From the NCBI GenBank assembly GCA_021772055.1, contig JAETNR010000033.1, positions 1-49,644 on the forward strand: a stretch of DNA of 49,644 nucleotides, read 5' to 3'. This document shows, in pieces, positions 1 through 7,548 of this stretch. Below the pieces are notes generated by a model, which was not told the DNA's origin, did not search any database, and was given only the letters and a program-made list of their open reading frames with translations. A program made the position numbers and the translations under genes. This stretch comes from Blautia sp. (GTDB taxonomy: Bacteria; Bacillota; Clostridia; Lachnospirales; Lachnospiraceae). The first letter of the stretch is position 1. Every line of letters begins with the position of its first letter.

Positions 1-1
1 G

Positions 2-514
2 CATCTTGCATTAGGAATTGGATTAGTGGGTGCAACCATTATAACCTTTATTTTTGGTAAAATAGTTACTTCTGAACCAGTACAGACATCAAGCAGAAAT
101 TTTGTGGATTCAGTTTTAGGAGGGGCTATTGGAGAAAAAAAATCTGCTAAAGATTATTGGAGAGAGGACTATGAGCAACGGGTCGAAGATCGGATGATTG
201 CAAAACTTTTTAATAAAGTTAAAGATTTAACTAAGAAGCCGCACAAACACCATATCGTTGCACAATTCGCTCCAATGGCAGCACCGGCAAGAGCTGTTTT
301 GAGAAGTGTGGATATAGGGGTAAACTCAGAGGCAAATTATGTTATGCTATCGCCAAAGTTTCATTGGTATCTTCATACCAATATATATTATGGACTGGTA
401 AATTGGCAGGTGATTGATGCATATGCGTTTGCAGGAGAAAATAAGCAGGAGGCTGTAGGTGATCGCCTTGAAGAAATCAGAAACTTTTTGATTAAATTAG
501 ATCAGAGTTGGTAA
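2..514 (+). CDS. 3' end of a polymorphic toxin with an HNH/Endo VII-like (AHH-type) nuclease tail, 5' truncated by the window
   Basis: The frame is open to the left edge of the window, so the GTG at 26 is probably internal and the gene starts upstream. The visible part begins with a hydrophobic glycine-rich stretch (about 15 residues), then a charged linker. The last 90 residues contain KPHKHHIVAQ, a downstream asparagine (SEANYVML) and FHWYLHTNIYY. A paired HH followed by a spaced H/N set is the pattern of treble-clef HNH/Endo VII (AHH/LHH) nuclease toxins at the C-termini of RHS and LXG proteins. Family assignment is by motif only. The gene behind it is a plausible immunity gene, and an RHS YD-repeat remnant at 4.8-5.0 kb fits a polymorphic-toxin array. 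The DNA is AT-rich compared with the housekeeping block. Confidence 0.6.
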   Translation, partial: HLALGIGLVGATIITFIFGKIVTSEPVQTSSRNFVDSVLGGAIGEKKSAKDYWREDYEQRVEDRMIAKLFNKVKDLTKKPHKHHIVAQFAPMAAPARAVLRSVDIGVNSEANYVMLSPKFHWYLHTNIYYGLVNWQVIDAYAFAGENKQEAVGDRLEEIRNFLIKLDQSW

Positions 515-530
515 TAGAGTAAGTTAAAAA

Positions 531-558
531 CTCAAGGGCTGTACTAAAAGCCCTTGAG
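531..558 (+). terminator. intergenic hairpin after the toxin tail
   Basis: A perfect 10-bp inverted repeat (CTCAAGGGCT at 531-540 and AGCCCTTGAG at 549-558) with an 8-nt loop lies 17 nt after the toxin stop codon. No T-run follows, only an A-rich stretch and the next ribosome-binding site. It may be a weak or attenuating terminator, or an RNA-stability element between toxin and putative immunity gene. Confidence 0.5.
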
Positions 559-579
559 TAGAAAAAGGAGTAGAACTAA

Positions 580-1695
580 ATGACTGATATAAAAGCCAAA
601 ATAGAGGATTTTGTTAAAAGCTACGGAGAAAGGATTTTTCAGTCGGAGAATGAGATAGAGTATTGGAGAACACTAATCGCCTGTTTACGTGAGGAAAACT
701 TTTTGGAAAATAGGGATATAGAAATTATTGAGGAGTTTTTAATGTATGAGGAAAATTCTTTTTTTTCAAAGAAACGAGTTTTGACAGAATCAGAAAAGGG
801 AGCTTTTCTTGTTGGAATCCTGCCTAAACTGTTGCAAACAGAAAGGATTTTTCAAGAGAAAGATCATGTTATTTATACGGGACTTGACATAAAATTGCGG
901 GAAGCTAATATTGAGGGCAATGCAGAAACTTTTTTTGCAGATGTACGAAAGTACTATATTTTATTCGAGATGTATAAAAATAAGTATAATATTTTGAAAG
1001 AAAAGCTGGAATTTCAAGTTCAATATAAACAATATGGAAAGCAGTTTGGCTTGCCGGGTGAGTATTATTGCTATAGTCCTATTATGGAGATTAATATTGG
1101 GAATATACCTTCGGTTACGCTACTAAAGAAAAAACCTGATGATTTATGCAACAAAGTAGAATATAATTATGATAAAAACGGCAGTTTAATTATAAGTAAT
1201 GAATATGGTAGTGAAGGAAAACTATATTCCTGCGAATTTTTGCTGTATGCCGGGAAATGGCTTATGAATCTTTGCTATGATAATAAAGAGAAAATAGGGT
1301 ATATTGCTTTGCGCAAATATGAAAAAGGGGTTGTTCTAGAATACGAACGTGTGTGTCTTACATGTTGTCGTTATTCAGTGAAAGGGCTGTGTAGCAGAAT
1401 AAATAAAGAAAGGTATAAATATTCGGAAGACGGCGTGCTGAAGACAGCTGTGGAAGAAGAATATATGTTTCCAATGTTAGATGAGAGGACAGGAAGGAAT
1501 ATCTCAGGAATATTACGCAGAACAGAGATGTCATTTGAGAGGAATAAGGAAGGCATTATAGGGGAGTGGAGACAGGAGTTTGCTGGAGACAAAGCAAGAT
1601 ATGAGCCTGGATACTTTAAATTAAATAAAAGAGAGCGGAAAATCACTAAGAAAGACAGAGGTAGGTGGAGAAGACCTAATTATTTTGTGGAATGA
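580..1695 (+). CDS. hypothetical protein, putative immunity protein to the upstream toxin tail
   Basis: A 371-residue protein not recognised as a named family. The AAGGAG at 565-570 sits about 9 nt before the ATG. It has no signal peptide or membrane segment, so it should be cytoplasmic. The first 160 residues are rich in charged helices. The second half is rich in Tyr, Gly, Asn and Asp with repeated strand-like stretches, resembling a beta-rich domain. The C-terminus is very basic. Position directly behind a toxin tail is the main argument for an immunity role, and this is inference. The gene is AT-rich like the toxin, which suggests the two were acquired together. It is longer than most immunity proteins, so another role cannot be excluded. 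Confidence 0.5.
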   Translation: MTDIKAKIEDFVKSYGERIFQSENEIEYWRTLIACLREENFLENRDIEIIEEFLMYEENSFFSKKRVLTESEKGAFLVGILPKLLQTERIFQEKDHVIYTGLDIKLREANIEGNAETFFADVRKYYILFEMYKNKYNILKEKLEFQVQYKQYGKQFGLPGEYYCYSPIMEINIGNIPSVTLLKKKPDDLCNKVEYNYDKNGSLIISNEYGSEGKLYSCEFLLYAGKWLMNLCYDNKEKIGYIALRKYEKGVVLEYERVCLTCCRYSVKGLCSRINKERYKYSEDGVLKTAVEEEYMFPMLDERTGRNISGILRRTEMSFERNKEGIIGEWRQEFAGDKARYEPGYFKLNKRERKITKKDRGRWRRPNYFVE

Positions 1696-1761
1696 TTCTA
1701 AGATGGTTATTATGCCATTTATAAATGATTTTTAGTGCAAAATTGTTATATTGAAAAATAC

Positions 1762-2190
1762 CTATGCCAATGTTGGTATAAGCACAAGGTTTCTGATTGT
1801 AAGTCCGGCTGCGATAATCCTTTTACGCGTTCAATAATTTCATGAAGACGCAGAGGCTTGAATATTCTGGACATAGCAGAGGCACTGATATTTTCCAGGT
1901 ACTGGCGGATATCTATTTCCTGCATTCCAAAAGTCATATATTCTCCCGGGCTGATGGCTTCTAATACCTGAAGATCACGTTCTGTAAAAAAATCAGTCCA
2001 CAGTAGGAACGCTCTTTTTTTACAACAGGACTGGTAACCTTTGCCGGATTTCCGTTTCCTTTACTGTGGTCATCAAATGAAATGATGAGATAAATTCCAG
2101 ATACCGGTATTTCTCTGCCTTCTTGATTGTAAATAACTGGTAGAGACTGTAAATATTTTTTTCATTGGAGCATCCTGCTCCGATGAACTG
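1762..2190 (-). pseudogene. frameshifted remnant of a winged-helix DNA-binding protein
   Basis: On the minus strand three frames join into one protein-like sequence. One frame gives KAEKYRYLEFISSF, the next carries DDHSKGNGNPAKVTSPVVKKERS, and a third gives FFTERDLQVLEAI followed by RQYLENISASAMSRIFKPLR and LHEIIERVKG. A further shift gives IIAAGLTIRNLVLIPTLA and a stop at 1762. The ISASAMSRIFKPLRLHEIIERV stretch has the helix-turn-helix plus wing spacing of MarR-like folds. Residues between RVKG and IIAAG seem to be missing, so there are at least two frameshifts and one internal deletion. I recall similar proteins from mobile-element surroundings but cannot name the family. Confidence 0.5.
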
Positions 2191-2198
2191 CCATTCCG

Positions 2199-2653
2199 TT
2201 GTTCAACTTTCATACAGTGATAACAGGGACATTTGCTGGCAGTACCAGAAGTCTTTCATATAATGCTCGAAGTTATAGCCCAAGAGATGTAAGATCAGAA
2301 AATACAAAGCAAAAAACGGGGTATGATGATATCCTATCGGGCATCGCTGGCAAATTTGGAAATTTTAAGTGCGTAGAGGCATCTGATGCTATGCTAATTG
2401 CGCTTAAATCCAGAAGCAGCATGGTAATATTGTTACTTTGAAGGTTGAAGATGAGAACGAAAAACTTATATCTACTTATATTTGGTCTGAGAGTCGTGGA
2501 ATGAATATCAGCAAAAATGGTATTCATAAGGGGATTGAATACAAAGGAAAGATATACTGTAATGTGCACCCATTAGGTTTACCCGAGAAGGCATGGAAGG
2601 CTGACTTTATGGCACCAGTAGGAGTTTTGCAACTATATAAAATTCCATTTTGA
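2199..2653 (+). pseudogene. orphan toxin tail, papain-fold (Tox-PL-2-like), broken by one frameshift
   Basis: Two overlapping frames (2199-2441 and about 2416-2653) read as one domain if a single base is restored near 2417. The joined protein has GKFGNFKCVEASDAML, then QHGNIVTLKVEDENEKL, ISKNGIHKGIEYKGKIY, CNVHPLGLPEKAWKADF and a short tail. An early Cys on a helix, a GxHxGI strand, then an N-containing strand and a Trp-containing end is the layout of papain-like fold toxin 2 tails from polymorphic toxins. The Cys at FKCVE and the His at NGIHKG would be the catalytic pair. There is no clear start codon or signal, as expected for a displaced C-terminal toxin cassette. The assignment is from pattern memory and is moderate. 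Confidence 0.5.
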
Positions 2654-2670
2654 AAAGGGAGGAAATTAGA

Positions 2671-3342
2671 ATGATTAAAGATATTCATAAGAATTATCTA
2701 TTTGACCTGCGTGACGATTTACTTTATAAACGTTTAACAGATATTCGTAAGCGTCCGGGCTTATGGCTGGATAAAAAATCATTAAAGAGGTTGGATCAGT
2801 ATATAAGAGGTTTTTACGATGCCTATATAACGCTTAAAGCAGATAAAACATACTGGATTTCTGAATTTTTTCAGTATGTATGTGATGTCTGCGTTAATGG
2901 AAATCCTTATGGACCATCAAAAGCAATATTTGAATGTGGATACGATGATGAAACAGGATTTGATTATTATTATGAGCTTCTGGACGATTATGTAAGGGAT
3001 CATGCAGTAGTAAATGATAAGGATATCCCAGAGGAAGTACTTCAATTAAAAAATGAGCTTAGAATGGTTTATATCGATTGGAATCTGCTTCCTGATATTG
3101 TTAGCGAGTATGTCGGCCAAAACAGAAATAGACTATTTCATTTGATTGGGAATGAATCCCCTTTGGGATATGCTAGAACAGCTACTGTCCCAATGTCCCA
3201 TGATGGAATTTTATTTGGAATTTATGATAGGGACTGTAGCGAAATAAGTACGTATATGGAAGAATACTTAAACGCCTGTGAAGGAGCGGAACAAGGGATT
3301 TCTTATAAAGTAATTAAATTTGATGAGAAAGACGGAAAATGA
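2671..3342 (+). CDS. hypothetical protein, putative immunity partner of the papain-like toxin tail
   Basis: A 223-residue cytoplasmic protein of unrecognised family. I chose the ATG at 2671 over the upstream TTG at 2650 because AAGGGAGG at 2656-2663 is correctly spaced for it. The protein is acidic, with many aromatic residues and an RKRPGLWLDKKSLKRLDQYI motif near residue 35, which resembles the start of small proteins found next to polymorphic-toxin tails. It lies 17 nt behind the toxin-tail remnant and is intact. An immunity gene that survives while its toxin decays is an expected outcome. The function is inferred from position only. Confidence 0.5.
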   Translation: MIKDIHKNYLFDLRDDLLYKRLTDIRKRPGLWLDKKSLKRLDQYIRGFYDAYITLKADKTYWISEFFQYVCDVCVNGNPYGPSKAIFECGYDDETGFDYYYELLDDYVRDHAVVNDKDIPEEVLQLKNELRMVYIDWNLLPDIVSEYVGQNRNRLFHLIGNESPLGYARTATVPMSHDGILFGIYDRDCSEISTYMEEYLNACEGAEQGISYKVIKFDEKDGK

Positions 3343-3394
3343 TTATGTGCTAAGAGAAAAAATCACAGGTGAATAAGTGACATCATTTAAAATG

Positions 3395-3450
3395 GGAAGC
3401 AGTCAAAATAATGTGAGATTTTAAATAAGGCATTGGCTGCTTCCTTTTTT
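3395..3450 (+). terminator. possible terminator after the immunity gene
   Basis: GGAAGCAG at 3395-3402 pairs with CTGCTTCC at 3437-3444, followed directly by TTTTTT. The loop is long (34 nt), so it could be weak, but the T-run and its place between the AT-rich toxin DNA and the holin gene support a transcript end. Confidence 0.4.
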
Positions 3451-3496
3451 GCACCCTTTTTTAGAAGAATATGACAAGAAATGGAGATGAAAATTT

Positions 3497-3922
3497 ATGA
3501 AATACAAGATTTTAACAATTACAGCCCTGATAGGCAGCGCCGTGGCGGAGCTGTTTGGGGGATGGGATATGGCGCTGCAGACGCTGGTCATTTTTATGGC
3601 AGTTGACTGGATCACAGGAGGGATCCTCCTCCCGGGAGTGTTCGGGAAAAGTCCCAAATCCCCCAACGGCGCTATGGAAAGCCATGCCGGATGGAAGGGG
3701 CTCTGCAGGAAGGCAATGACACTGTTTTATGTGTTAATTGCGGCACGGCTGGATGCCCTGATGCATACGGATTACCTCCGCGATGCAGTCTGTATTGGGT
3801 TTATTGCCAACGAGGCACTGTCCATTGTAGAGAATGCCGGGCTTATGGGGTTGCCTATGCCTTCCTGCATTAAGAAAGGCATTGATATTTTAAAAACAAA
3901 CGCGGAAAGCGGGGTGAAATAA
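3497..3922 (+). CDS. phage-type holin (holin 4 / toxin-secretion holin family)
   Basis: A 141-residue membrane protein. The order is a short N-terminus, a first hydrophobic helix (ILTITALIGSAVAELFGG), a second helix around MALQTLVIFMAVDWITG, the family-typical segment with SHAGWKGLCRKAM, and further hydrophobic stretches (LFYVLIAARLDAL and CIGFIANEALSIVENAG). The DWxTG plus GWKG arrangement is typical of the phi-Cp1/TcdE-like holin family that permeabilises the membrane for endolysin or toxin release. A GGAG lies about 10 nt before the ATG. The next gene starts immediately after the stop codon and is an endolysin remnant, so this is a lysis cassette. No other phage genes are near. It could be a prophage leftover or a release device for the toxin locus. 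Confidence 0.8.
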   Translation: MKYKILTITALIGSAVAELFGGWDMALQTLVIFMAVDWITGGILLPGVFGKSPKSPNGAMESHAGWKGLCRKAMTLFYVLIAARLDALMHTDYLRDAVCIGFIANEALSIVENAGLMGLPMPSCIKKGIDILKTNAESGVK

Positions 3923-4775
3923 ATGGGAACTTTAAAGGAATTATTAAACCTTGCACAGAGCCAGATTGGTTACCAGGAAAAACAAAATGCATCTATGCTG
4001 GATGAGCCGGAGCAATTACCAGGGACACAACTGCTTCAGCATCTACCATGCATTTGCCGGTAAAGGACGTACATCGGATACACCGGAGCCCGGCTGTCTG
4101 GTAATATTTAAACATTCCCATATCGGAAGGGTGACAGGTATCCGGAATGGAAGGATCTATACCAATGAGGGAAATACCTCAGCCTTATACGGGGACAATA
4201 ACGGAGGAACTGTAAGAAACAAGGATTACGCAGTTTCAGACTCTAACATACAAGGATATTGTCTGATCGATTACGGAACTTCTGGCAGCGCAGGAAATGC
4301 AGGGATTTCCCCGGGTTCCGATGCGGAAGCAGGCAGAAAACCGGATACAGTCAAAGAGCGTGTAGAGTCTTACCAGCGCTGGCTGAACACATGGTACCCC
4401 GGATTACAGCGCCGGTGCTGCGGAGGCTGTCTGAAAGAGGACGGCGTTTACGGTGAAAAAACCAGAAACGCATCCCTTGCCGTATGGAAAGACATCCTGA
4501 ACCGCCTGTATGGATGCAGCCTTACCCCGGGAGACAATGCGTTCGGAGAAAAATGCCAGGAAGCAGCCTCCGGGGCAGTCATAAAAAACGGAAGCACAGG
4601 TACCCTTCCGGCCATAGCAGAAGGAGTCCTTGCGGCGAAAGGATTTTATCAGGGAAATATTGATGCCATTTTTGGAAACAGCATGGAAACCGCAGTCCGT
4701 AGATTTCAAAAGGTGCAGGGATTAGAGACAGACGGGATTATAGGGAAGAAAACGTGGAGCAGGATTTTAAAATGA
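3923..4775 (+). pseudogene. endolysin remnant with two peptidoglycan-binding repeats, catalytic half damaged
   Basis: The natural start is the ATG at 3923, directly after the holin stop. That frame gives the amidase/CHAP-type opening LLNLAQSQIGYQEK and then runs into a stop. A shift near 4008 brings in the long frame that continues with CFSIYHAFAGKG, then EPGCLVIFKHSHIGRV and a YTNEGNTS motif typical of CHAP/NlpC-like lysins. The region that normally holds the WC-type catalytic cysteine appears to be missing, so there is a frameshift plus an internal deletion. The C-terminal half keeps two peptidoglycan-binding modules (around GVYGEKTR, and DAIFGNSMETAVRRFQ with TDGIIGKKTW). The lysin is probably inactive, although the binding part could still be translated from an internal start. 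Confidence 0.7.
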
Positions 4776-4777
4776 TG

Positions 4778-5010
4778 CAGACAGCCAGGTATGATGCCAT
4801 CGGCAACATGATCATCAAAGGAATCATAAAATACACCTGAGTGAGAAACCGTAAGCTGTCAGCCGTAGACAACGGAAAGAAGGTAATGATATCATTGCAA
4901 GAATTGACTCCAAGGGCAAGGAGGTAGTAAGATATACTTATGACAGTTGTAATAAGATAATCAGTGTCACCGGAGACATGGCAGAGACCCTGGGAAGGAG
5001 GAATCCATAT
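4778..5010 (+). pseudogene. RHS / YD-repeat protein remnant
   Basis: From 4781 one frame reads ARYDAIGNMIIKG, IIKYT, a TGA, then VRNRKLSAVDNGKK. In RHS repeats this place is KYTW, so the TGA replaces a Trp codon. After a frame change another stretch reads IIARIDSKGKEVVRYTYD, then KIISVTGDMAETLGRRNPY ending at 5010. This is the classic sequence just before the RHS core (normally followed by RYRGYYYD). The core and toxin tail are absent, and the next gene's ribosome-binding site is built from the end of this remnant. The fragment shows that the toxin tails upstream probably belonged to an RHS protein. Confidence 0.75.
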
Positions 5011-5781
5011 GAAAAAGAATATGAAAAGCGTGATAATTGTTTTGGGAGTTACCTGTTTGGTAAGCGGTACACAAGTGATCCCTGTACTGGGGGAGGAATC
5101 ATTTTCTTATGCGGATGTTTCGGAACTGGAATTTTGTTTCAGCAGCGGAGTTGGGGCATGGGCAACATTTCTCCGGATTGACGAGAATGGAAATTTTGAA
5201 GGCAGCTATCATGATTCGGATATGGGAACGATCGGAGAAGGTTATCCCAATGGAACCGTATATGTATGTGATTTTTCAGGACAGTTTTCGGAACTGGAAA
5301 AGGTGAATGAATATACATATTCTGCGGAGATTGAGAGTATCCGGCTAAAGGAAGTCCCCGGTATAACGAAAATTACGGACGGTGTTCAGTATGTATACAG
5401 TGAACCCTATGGATTGGATAATGCACAGAGGATTCTGTTTTATTTGACAGGAGCACCGCTGGAAAGGCGGAGGAACTGGAAGCGCAGCTTTCCGGCAGAG
5501 TGCTTCCCCAACTGGAACTTAACCGGATTTCCGGAAAATTGTATATGCTATGGGATGCGGAGCTGAACTTCTTATGGGGACGGCTGAAGGAACTGCTGCC
5601 TGAGGAGGAGATGAGGCAACTTACCACGGAAGAATTGGAGTGGATTAAAGAAAAAGAGTCTTCCGTGGCAGAGGCCGGAGCAGAGATGGAAGGCGGCAGT
5701 ATGCAGATGTTGCTGAAAAACAGTGAGGCAGCACGCCTTACCAGGATAAGGGTTTATGAACTGGCAGATTACCTGAAATGA
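5009..5781 (+). pseudogene. secreted protein with C-terminal LprI (DUF1311)-like domain, split by a frameshift
   Basis: The start is the ATG at 5009, behind AAGGAGG at 4995-5001. The first frame (to 5566) opens with a signal peptide (MKKNMKSVIIVLGVTCLVSG) and a domain with FSSGVGAWAT, YHDSDMG and GEGYPNGTVY, known to me only as a recurrent Clostridia secreted domain. Near 5460 the coding sense moves to another frame, which continues KAEELEAQLSGRV, SGKLYMLWDAELNFLWGRL, ELEWIKEKESS and EGGSMQ, then stops at 5781. The WDxELN, W-x-x-x-K and GGS pattern is that of the LprI/DUF1311 lysozyme-inhibitor-like domain. Upstream and downstream halves together give about 257 residues. One base change would restore it, so a sequencing error is possible, but its neighbours are also broken. 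Confidence 0.6.
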
Positions 5782-5862
5782 ATGCTTCAGAGAGTTGCGG
5801 GCTTTGCCTGGGACAGAGGAAGATGACAGAGTAGTGTGAGTTATTCATAGAAAGGCTATTTT

Positions 5863-6723
5863 ATGGTTTATTTATCACATTTTGAATTTCCGGATATTGA
5901 GAAAGAGTATGATTTTATTTTCAGGCAGAAAAGGACTTGCTATGATACCTATTATCCTTTTCAGATATTGTCAAAGCATCAATTTTGTATGATTGATTTT
6001 GAGCCGGTTACGATTCTCTATGGCGGAAACGGTTCGGGAAAAACAACGGCTCTGAATGTGATTGCAGAAAAACTGGAGCTTCAAAGGGAAACTTTGTATA
6101 ATCGTTCTAATTTTTTTGAAGATTATATTAAGATGTGTGATTTTCAGGTTGAGGAAAAAATACCGAAAAACAGTGCGATTATTACAAGTGATGACGTGTT
6201 TGACTTTATGCTGAATCTGCGAAGTATCAATGCCGGAATTGACAGAAGACGGGAAGAATTATTTGAAGAATATCTGGATAAGAAATATGGGCATTTTCAA
6301 ATGCATTCTCTTGCGGACTATGAACAGCTGAAAAAGGTGAATACTGCAAGAAGACGTACGCAGTCCAGGTATGTGAGGGAAAATCTTGCAGATAATGTAC
6401 GGGAACATTCCAATGGAGAAAGTGCCTTTTTTTATTTTGGGGAAAAGATTCAGGAAAACGGCCTGTACCTGTTGGACGAGCCGGAAAACAGCTTATCACC
6501 GGAAAAGCAGCAGGAACTTCTGCGGTTTCTGGAAGACTCCGCAAGATTTTTCGGATGTCAGTTTGTGATCGCGACACACTCACCATTTCTCCTGTCCATG
6601 CGAGGAGCGAAAATTTATGATATGGATGAGGAAATTGTTGACGTAAAAAAATGGAGTGAGCTTGCTAATGTAAGAGCTTATTATGATTTTTTTAAAAAGT
6701 ATAAGAGTGATTTTGAAGAGTAG
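5863..6723 (+). CDS. ABC-type AAA ATPase, predicted ATP-binding protein (OLD/AAA_21-like)
   Basis: A 286-residue intact soluble ATPase. Walker A is GGNGSGKTT (residues about 54-62), a signature-like SNGES follows near 187, Walker B is YLLDEPENS near 204, and the H-loop is ATHSPF near 239. The fold is that of RecF/OLD-like ATPases used as toxins, anti-phage effectors or regulators. It lacks a TOPRIM nuclease tail and membrane segments, so it is a stand-alone ATPase. The ribosome-binding site is weak (AAAGG). The partner is not obvious, because the genes on both sides are broken. Role is unknown. It could have been part of a defence or toxin-associated module. Confidence 0.75.
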   Translation: MVYLSHFEFPDIEKEYDFIFRQKRTCYDTYYPFQILSKHQFCMIDFEPVTILYGGNGSGKTTALNVIAEKLELQRETLYNRSNFFEDYIKMCDFQVEEKIPKNSAIITSDDVFDFMLNLRSINAGIDRRREELFEEYLDKKYGHFQMHSLADYEQLKKVNTARRRTQSRYVRENLADNVREHSNGESAFFYFGEKIQENGLYLLDEPENSLSPEKQQELLRFLEDSARFFGCQFVIATHSPFLLSMRGAKIYDMDEEIVDVKKWSELANVRAYYDFFKKYKSDFEE

Positions 6724-6807
6724 AAATCTGATTCTTTCAAGGTGTATGAACCTGGGACTAAAAAGTGGGGTTATTGAGAAGATAATGTACCGCGGGCTGG
6801 CGGCGGA

Positions 6808-7328
6808 ATGGAGATGAAAATGGTTAATTTACAGATGTATCTTGAAGAAAAAGTGTGTGATGTTATATCAGCCTGGAATGAGTCTGATATCTATGCTGTT
6901 TCATTTTTTGTTTATGCGAATGAATCGTATGAATATAAAGGACATTCAAATGTAACGGAATTTTGCGTGAGCTATAACACGGAAAGTGACTGTGCCGACG
7001 CGGAAGAATTATCGGAAGAACGATGGAATTATACTTTCTGGCGCCAAAATGAAACGCCGATAATTGAAGCTGATGATGAAGATGAGGGCATGAAACTCCT
7101 TTTTGAGTGGTATGAGGAAAATATGAATTGCTTTCGGAAATAACCGCTGTTGCCAAAAAATTGCAGGACAGTGGCTTTGTTAAGGATAAATTCGGCAGAC
7201 CAATTCCTATTATTATTCACGATCTGGAATATCCGTGGTATGTTATCGAAGCAACCCAAAAAGCCAATCCAAATGGAGAAGCCGATGAGTTTTTGGCTGC
7301 GATGGAGGAACTTGGTTTTATGGACTGA
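6808..7328 (+). pseudogene. DUF4303-like protein, frameshifted
   Basis: The first frame (6808-7143) reads YLEEKVCDVISAWNES, FSFY-like VSFFVYANESYEY, EERWNYTFWRQNE and EADDEDEG. It then changes frame near 7120 to ELLSEITAVAKKLQ, DKFGRPIPIIIHDLE and EYPWYVIEATQKANP, ending at 7328. The RWNYxFW block and the final IxxHDLExxWY block are how I remember DUF4303 proteins, which often sit in toxin-immunity surroundings. About 20-30 residues between the two frames may also be missing. The start could be any of the ATGs at 6808, 6814 or 6820. Probably a dead immunity-type gene. Confidence 0.55.
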
Positions 7329-7498
7329 TGTTAATTGCTAAAAAGTTCAAGGAACATAGCTAAAATACCTGGGACTATCCTGATGCTCCCATTGGAAAGA
7401 GTGTCAGGCTGCTTCTGACCCCGCATTTAACTGTGGAAGATACTGATGCAGGGAATTTCTGGAAATACTTGTTTGAGAAAAAGAAGTCTAAGCATATG
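7329..7498 (+). other. short coding-like remnant without a start
   Basis: A 170-bp stretch between the DUF4303-like remnant and the terminator. One frame from 7373 reads like a protein end (DYPDAPIGKSVRLLLTPHL, TVEDTDAGNFWKYLFEKK) but has no start codon context and runs into the terminator. I cannot name it. It is probably another displaced gene fragment of the toxin region. Confidence 0.3.
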
Positions 7499-7541
7499 AA
7501 AAATGGCTGCCGGGAGTTTCGATTTCCCGGCAGCCATTTTT
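7499..7541. terminator. bidirectional intrinsic terminator
   Basis: A perfect 17-bp inverted repeat (7499-7515 and 7525-7541) with a 9-nt loop, GC-rich in the stem and flanked by A5 on one side and T5 on the other. It can end transcripts from both sides, closing the toxin region on the plus strand and the GH106 gene on the minus strand. Confidence 0.9.
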
Positions 7542-7548
7542 AGAGTCC

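Noticed and set aside
3497..4775. Complete prophage
   Set aside because: Only a holin and a broken endolysin are present; there are no integrase, capsid, tail or replication genes nearby.
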